A DNA stretch of 64,000 nucleotides, taken from the NCBI GenBank assembly GCA_963766995.1, contig CAVYCE010000003.1, positions 1,559,747-1,623,746 on the forward strand. Direction: 5' to 3'. The position numbers and the translations under genes were made by a program. Shown here in pieces: positions 61,611-64,000 of this stretch (the stretch's first letter is position 1; each line of letters opens with the position of its first letter). Origin of the DNA: Bog-473 sp963766995. Lineage in GTDB: Bacteria > Actinomycetota > Acidimicrobiia > Acidimicrobiales > RAAP-2. The notes under the pieces are model-generated. The model did not search any database and had not been told where the DNA came from. It saw nothing but the letters and a program-made list of their open reading frames with translations.

Positions 61611-64000
61611 CTAGCGGGATGCTGAATATCCGTTCCATCACACCCCACAAGGAGGGCGAGTGAATAGTTCCATTCACAGGCTTCGCCGCTGGGTCGTCAC
61701 TGCCATTGCGGCAACGACGCTGCTCAGTACCGGAGTCATTCTGACCACTGGAGGCACCGCTGGCGCGGCCATCTCCGGTGGATCCCTGACGGGGGTGAGC
61801 CAGCCAACGCTTATCTCGCGCCCAGCGGCCGCCACCAACAACCAGGCGGCAGGAAACCTCACACTGTCACTCGCCGGCGGTACCGTCACCGGTGCTGACC
61901 GAATTCAGATTGCGGTCGAAGACAACCAAGGCAACCCACTCTCATGGGACGGCATCCCGACCTTCGCAGTGGCCGCACCGATTGGCAGCCAGCAGCTGTG
62001 TATTGGCGGCATCGCCACCGGTACAGGCTGCCCGACTGCTGTCGGACCTGTCCCGACAATTGCCGGTGGTGGCCAATTCTTGGACTTCACCATTCAAAGA
62101 GGCACCACTGCCTACCCGGTGACCATCCCCAATGGTGAAACCATCACCTTGTCGAGCATTCACCTCGATATTCCTGCCCAAGGTGCTGTAGAGCCCGGTG
62201 GCATTTTCAACACAGCCACTGTCATTGCTGGTCCTGATACAGGTTTGCTGTTCACGCCTAAGGCACCCCACGCCCCAGAGTTCGGGACCGGAGCGGGCGA
62301 CGCTTCGACAAACGGCATCATTGCTGGACCTGCAGGCGCACCGACTGCGCAGCTCAATGCGGTCACCACGCCTGGCATTGCCATCGGTGGCACCAACCAG
62401 ACTGCCGGTAACTGGAACTTGCAGCTGACGAGCAGTGGTCCTGGTTTTATTCAGATCAACGCAGGCGACGAAGTGCATATCGTCATCGCCGACAACAAGA
62501 AGAAGAACTGTGACCCGGGCACATTGGCCGACCCCGACACGATCGGGTTCGCGGCAACGCCGGCCATCGACATCACTGCCGGTAGCGGCAGCGCCACCGG
62601 CGTTCCCACGGCAACGGATTCCATTTCCGCTACGAGCGACGGTCCGACCATCAAGTGTGGCGGCACCTCGGTGGACAACGAGCTGACGATAACGTTCACC
62701 AGTTCTGTTGTCATTACACAGAACGGGCCGCTGTCTGGCATCAACATCCAGATTTCGGGTGTGAAGTACAACGTCAGCAATGGTGCGACCATCAGCGCGG
62801 ATCAGGGCAGCATTGCTGCCGGCTCGATCTACGACATCGGTGGCTTCGGCACCCTGCCTGCGGCCGGTGCGCTTGGCCTTGGTGGCGAGCCCAATGGTCC
62901 GTCCAACGCAGTCATTGGTGCCATCACGGTGGTGGGTAACACACCGCCCTCGGACATTCAGCTGAACGTGACGTCGAACGCCACGGGCAGTGAGTCCGTG
63001 AATTCGCCGATCAGTCCGATCACGCTGACCGAGAGTTCGACTGGCGCCCTTCCTGCCGGCCCCGCCAATGGCTGGGTCTGCATCTCGCTGGCTACTGCCG
63101 AGTGGGACAACGCGACCTCGGCTCCGACTGCCACGGCCACGAACGGCATGACGGTCAGCTCGCCGATGGTGGAGACCACTGGTCCAGTTGCTGGTGACAG
63201 CACGCTGGTCTTCGATGTGACTGCGCCTTCGACTTCCGGGCCTGGCACCATCACGCTGAGCAACCTCAACGTCAGCGTTGAGGAGGGTCTGCTTGCGGAC
63301 CTCGTCGAGGGGTTTGCCATAGTGACCTACGGCGGCGCTAACCAGGCATGTAACGGCGGTTTGCAGGTCTCAACGGTCACCAAGGTGTTCAATGTCAGTG
63401 GCCGGGTCTACGGTGCTGACGCAGACGGCACTGCCGCCCAGGCGTTCGCTGTTGCCAACCCAGTTGCTGGGGGCGGTAACCTCAAGGCCGTTCTGGCCAC
63501 GGACACCGACCCGTACGATGCCCTGTCAGCGAGCTACCTCGCTGGTCAGCTCGACACGGGCGTGCTGCTCACCCCGACTGGCGCCGTTTCGCAGGAGACG
63601 CTTACTGCGCTCCGCCTCGCTGGCGTGGAGATTGTGTACGCAGTCGGTGGGCCTGACGCCATTAGCCAGGCTGACATCACGCAGCTCGAAGCCACTCCCA
63701 GCTACCAAGCTGGCGGTGTCACTCAGCGCTACGACGGCAACACCAACGATGTCCGTTTGCTCGAAGTCCAGTGGATCTACGGTCCGGACGCTGACGGCAC
63801 AGCTGGGCAGACCGCTCAGTTCGTCGGTGACCACCCGATCGGAAACCCGCAGGTCCAGGCTGCTTACGGCGGTCAGTACAACGACACCACCGGTTCCTCG
63901 GGATCGTCGGCTTCGAGTGCTCCCGACCTCGGTGTGAACACCGCGGTCATGGCCACCGACACCGGTTTCCAGGACGCCGCTACTGGTTCGGTCATGGCTG
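61475..64000 (+). repeat. Second unit of tandem repeat, cut by window end
   Basis: It matches 58177-60702 base for base except for scattered substitutions, concentrated in two blocks of the gene. Two differences lie in the leader (GCTGCATA vs GCTGAATA; CACTAGGAGG vs CACAAGGAGG). The unit continues past the window. Confidence 0.93.
61660..64000 (+). CDS. Secreted CWB2 S-layer-like protein, copy 2 (3' end beyond window)
   Basis: 780 codons are visible, open throughout, with GTG 61660 after GGAGGG as in copy 1. Signal peptide and residues 1-244 are identical to copy 1. There are 16 amino-acid differences: at 245, 249, 260, 261, 263, 279, 309, 330, 355 (block A) and 543, 549, 554, 565, 566, 569, 573 (block B). 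Residues 356-542 differ only by silent changes, and the visible CWB2 region (574-780) is identical. No frameshift or stop, so both copies look functional. Confidence 0.88.
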   Translation, partial: MNSSIHRLRRWVVTAIAATTLLSTGVILTTGGTAGAAISGGSLTGVSQPTLISRPAAATNNQAAGNLTLSLAGGTVTGADRIQIAVEDNQGNPLSWDGIPTFAVAAPIGSQQLCIGGIATGTGCPTAVGPVPTIAGGGQFLDFTIQRGTTAYPVTIPNGETITLSSIHLDIPAQGAVEPGGIFNTATVIAGPDTGLLFTPKAPHAPEFGTGAGDASTNGIIAGPAGAPTAQLNAVTTPGIAIGGTNQTAGNWNLQLTSSGPGFIQINAGDEVHIVIADNKKKNCDPGTLADPDTIGFAATPAIDITAGSGSATGVPTATDSISATSDGPTIKCGGTSVDNELTITFTSSVVITQNGPLSGINIQISGVKYNVSNGATISADQGSIAAGSIYDIGGFGTLPAAGALGLGGEPNGPSNAVIGAITVVGNTPPSDIQLNVTSNATGSESVNSPISPITLTESSTGALPAGPANGWVCISLATAEWDNATSAPTATATNGMTVSSPMVETTGPVAGDSTLVFDVTAPSTSGPGTITLSNLNVSVEEGLLADLVEGFAIVTYGGANQACNGGLQVSTVTKVFNVSGRVYGADADGTAAQAFAVANPVAGGGNLKAVLATDTDPYDALSASYLAGQLDTGVLLTPTGAVSQETLTALRLAGVEIVYAVGGPDAISQADITQLEATPSYQAGGVTQRYDGNTNDVRLLEVQWIYGPDADGTAGQTAQFVGDHPIGNPQVQAAYGGQYNDTTGSSGSSASSAPDLGVNTAVMATDTGFQDAATGSVMA

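Noticed and set aside
58177..64000. Tandem repeat as a mobile element or integrated phage
   Set aside because: No transposase, integrase, terminal inverted repeats or target duplication are visible; the unit edges fall in a gene start and an intergenic region.

Overview
The window is a high-GC, gene-dense bacterial chromosome segment. It looks like an actinobacterium, most likely of the Acidimicrobiia or a relative. The signs are a WhiB protein next to paired ArsA-type ATPases, a GlnR-like regulator beside a GlnA2-type glutamine synthetase, a SARP/BTAD-AAA regulator, CeoB/CeoC-like TrkA proteins, a CYP142-like P450, many GTG/TTG starts, and many apparently leaderless promoters (a TANNNT box 5-9 nt before the start codon). 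I see no prophage, IS element, CRISPR array or rRNA. Two tRNAs are present: Pro-CGG (minus) and Thr-CGT (plus). The taxonomic call is an inference from gene content.

Layout. 1-4.5 kb: a cut-off SDR enzyme, a DUF2142 membrane protein, and a phosphate-type MFS symporter divergent from PhoU. 4.6-9.5 kb: tRNA-Pro, a CorC-like CBS protein, a receiver-domain protein, two ArsA-family ATPases, WhiB and a DUF929 protein. 9.5-15.1 kb: Nudix and metallo-beta-lactamase hydrolases, the Fe-S proteins Mrp and ErpA, an unusual [2Fe-2S]/xanthine-dehydrogenase-like fusion, and RidA. 15.1-21.6 kb: GlnR-like regulator, GlnA2, an alpha/beta hydrolase, a frameshifted beta-lactamase-family gene, NAD synthetase and a small hypothetical. 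21.8-30.1 kb: an RpoD-family sigma factor, a 24-aa membrane microprotein, a HAD phosphatase, two TrkA proteins divergent from a KimA-like transporter fused to an OB fold, and a membrane pyrophosphatase. 30.2-34.7 kb: topA, tmk, holB. 34.8-41.1 kb: an ABC exporter whose ATPase carries a cyclic-nucleotide-binding domain, a 1214-aa SARP regulator and a separate cNMP-binding protein.

41.4-51.3 kb: tRNA-Thr, a secreted nucleosidase-like protein, an AEC-like permease, a CADD-like heme-oxygenase-fold protein, a murD2-murL-pgeF peptidoglycan cluster, and a sterol/acyl-CoA island (MerR, MaoC hydratase, SDR, CYP142). 51.3-55.3 kb: a divergent surface-glycan locus with two glycosyltransferases, a coiled-coil protein and a sulfotransferase-like protein. 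55.3-64 kb: a DUF4232 lipoprotein, an ECF sigma factor fused to a membrane-anchored exported domain, and a 3298-bp tandem duplication of a secreted cell-wall-binding (CWB2, S-layer-like) gene. The second copy runs off the window end.

The most interesting points are: the S-layer-like tandem duplication, with 16 amino-acid changes confined to two blocks and a decapitated neighbouring gene at the junction; the MurD2/MurL route to D-glutamate next to PgeF; a CADD-type protein keeping every residue linked to self-sacrificing p-aminobenzoate synthesis; the KimA-OB, ABC-cNMP and ECF-exported-domain fusions; and a textbook MerR-type 19-bp-spacer promoter at the sterol island.
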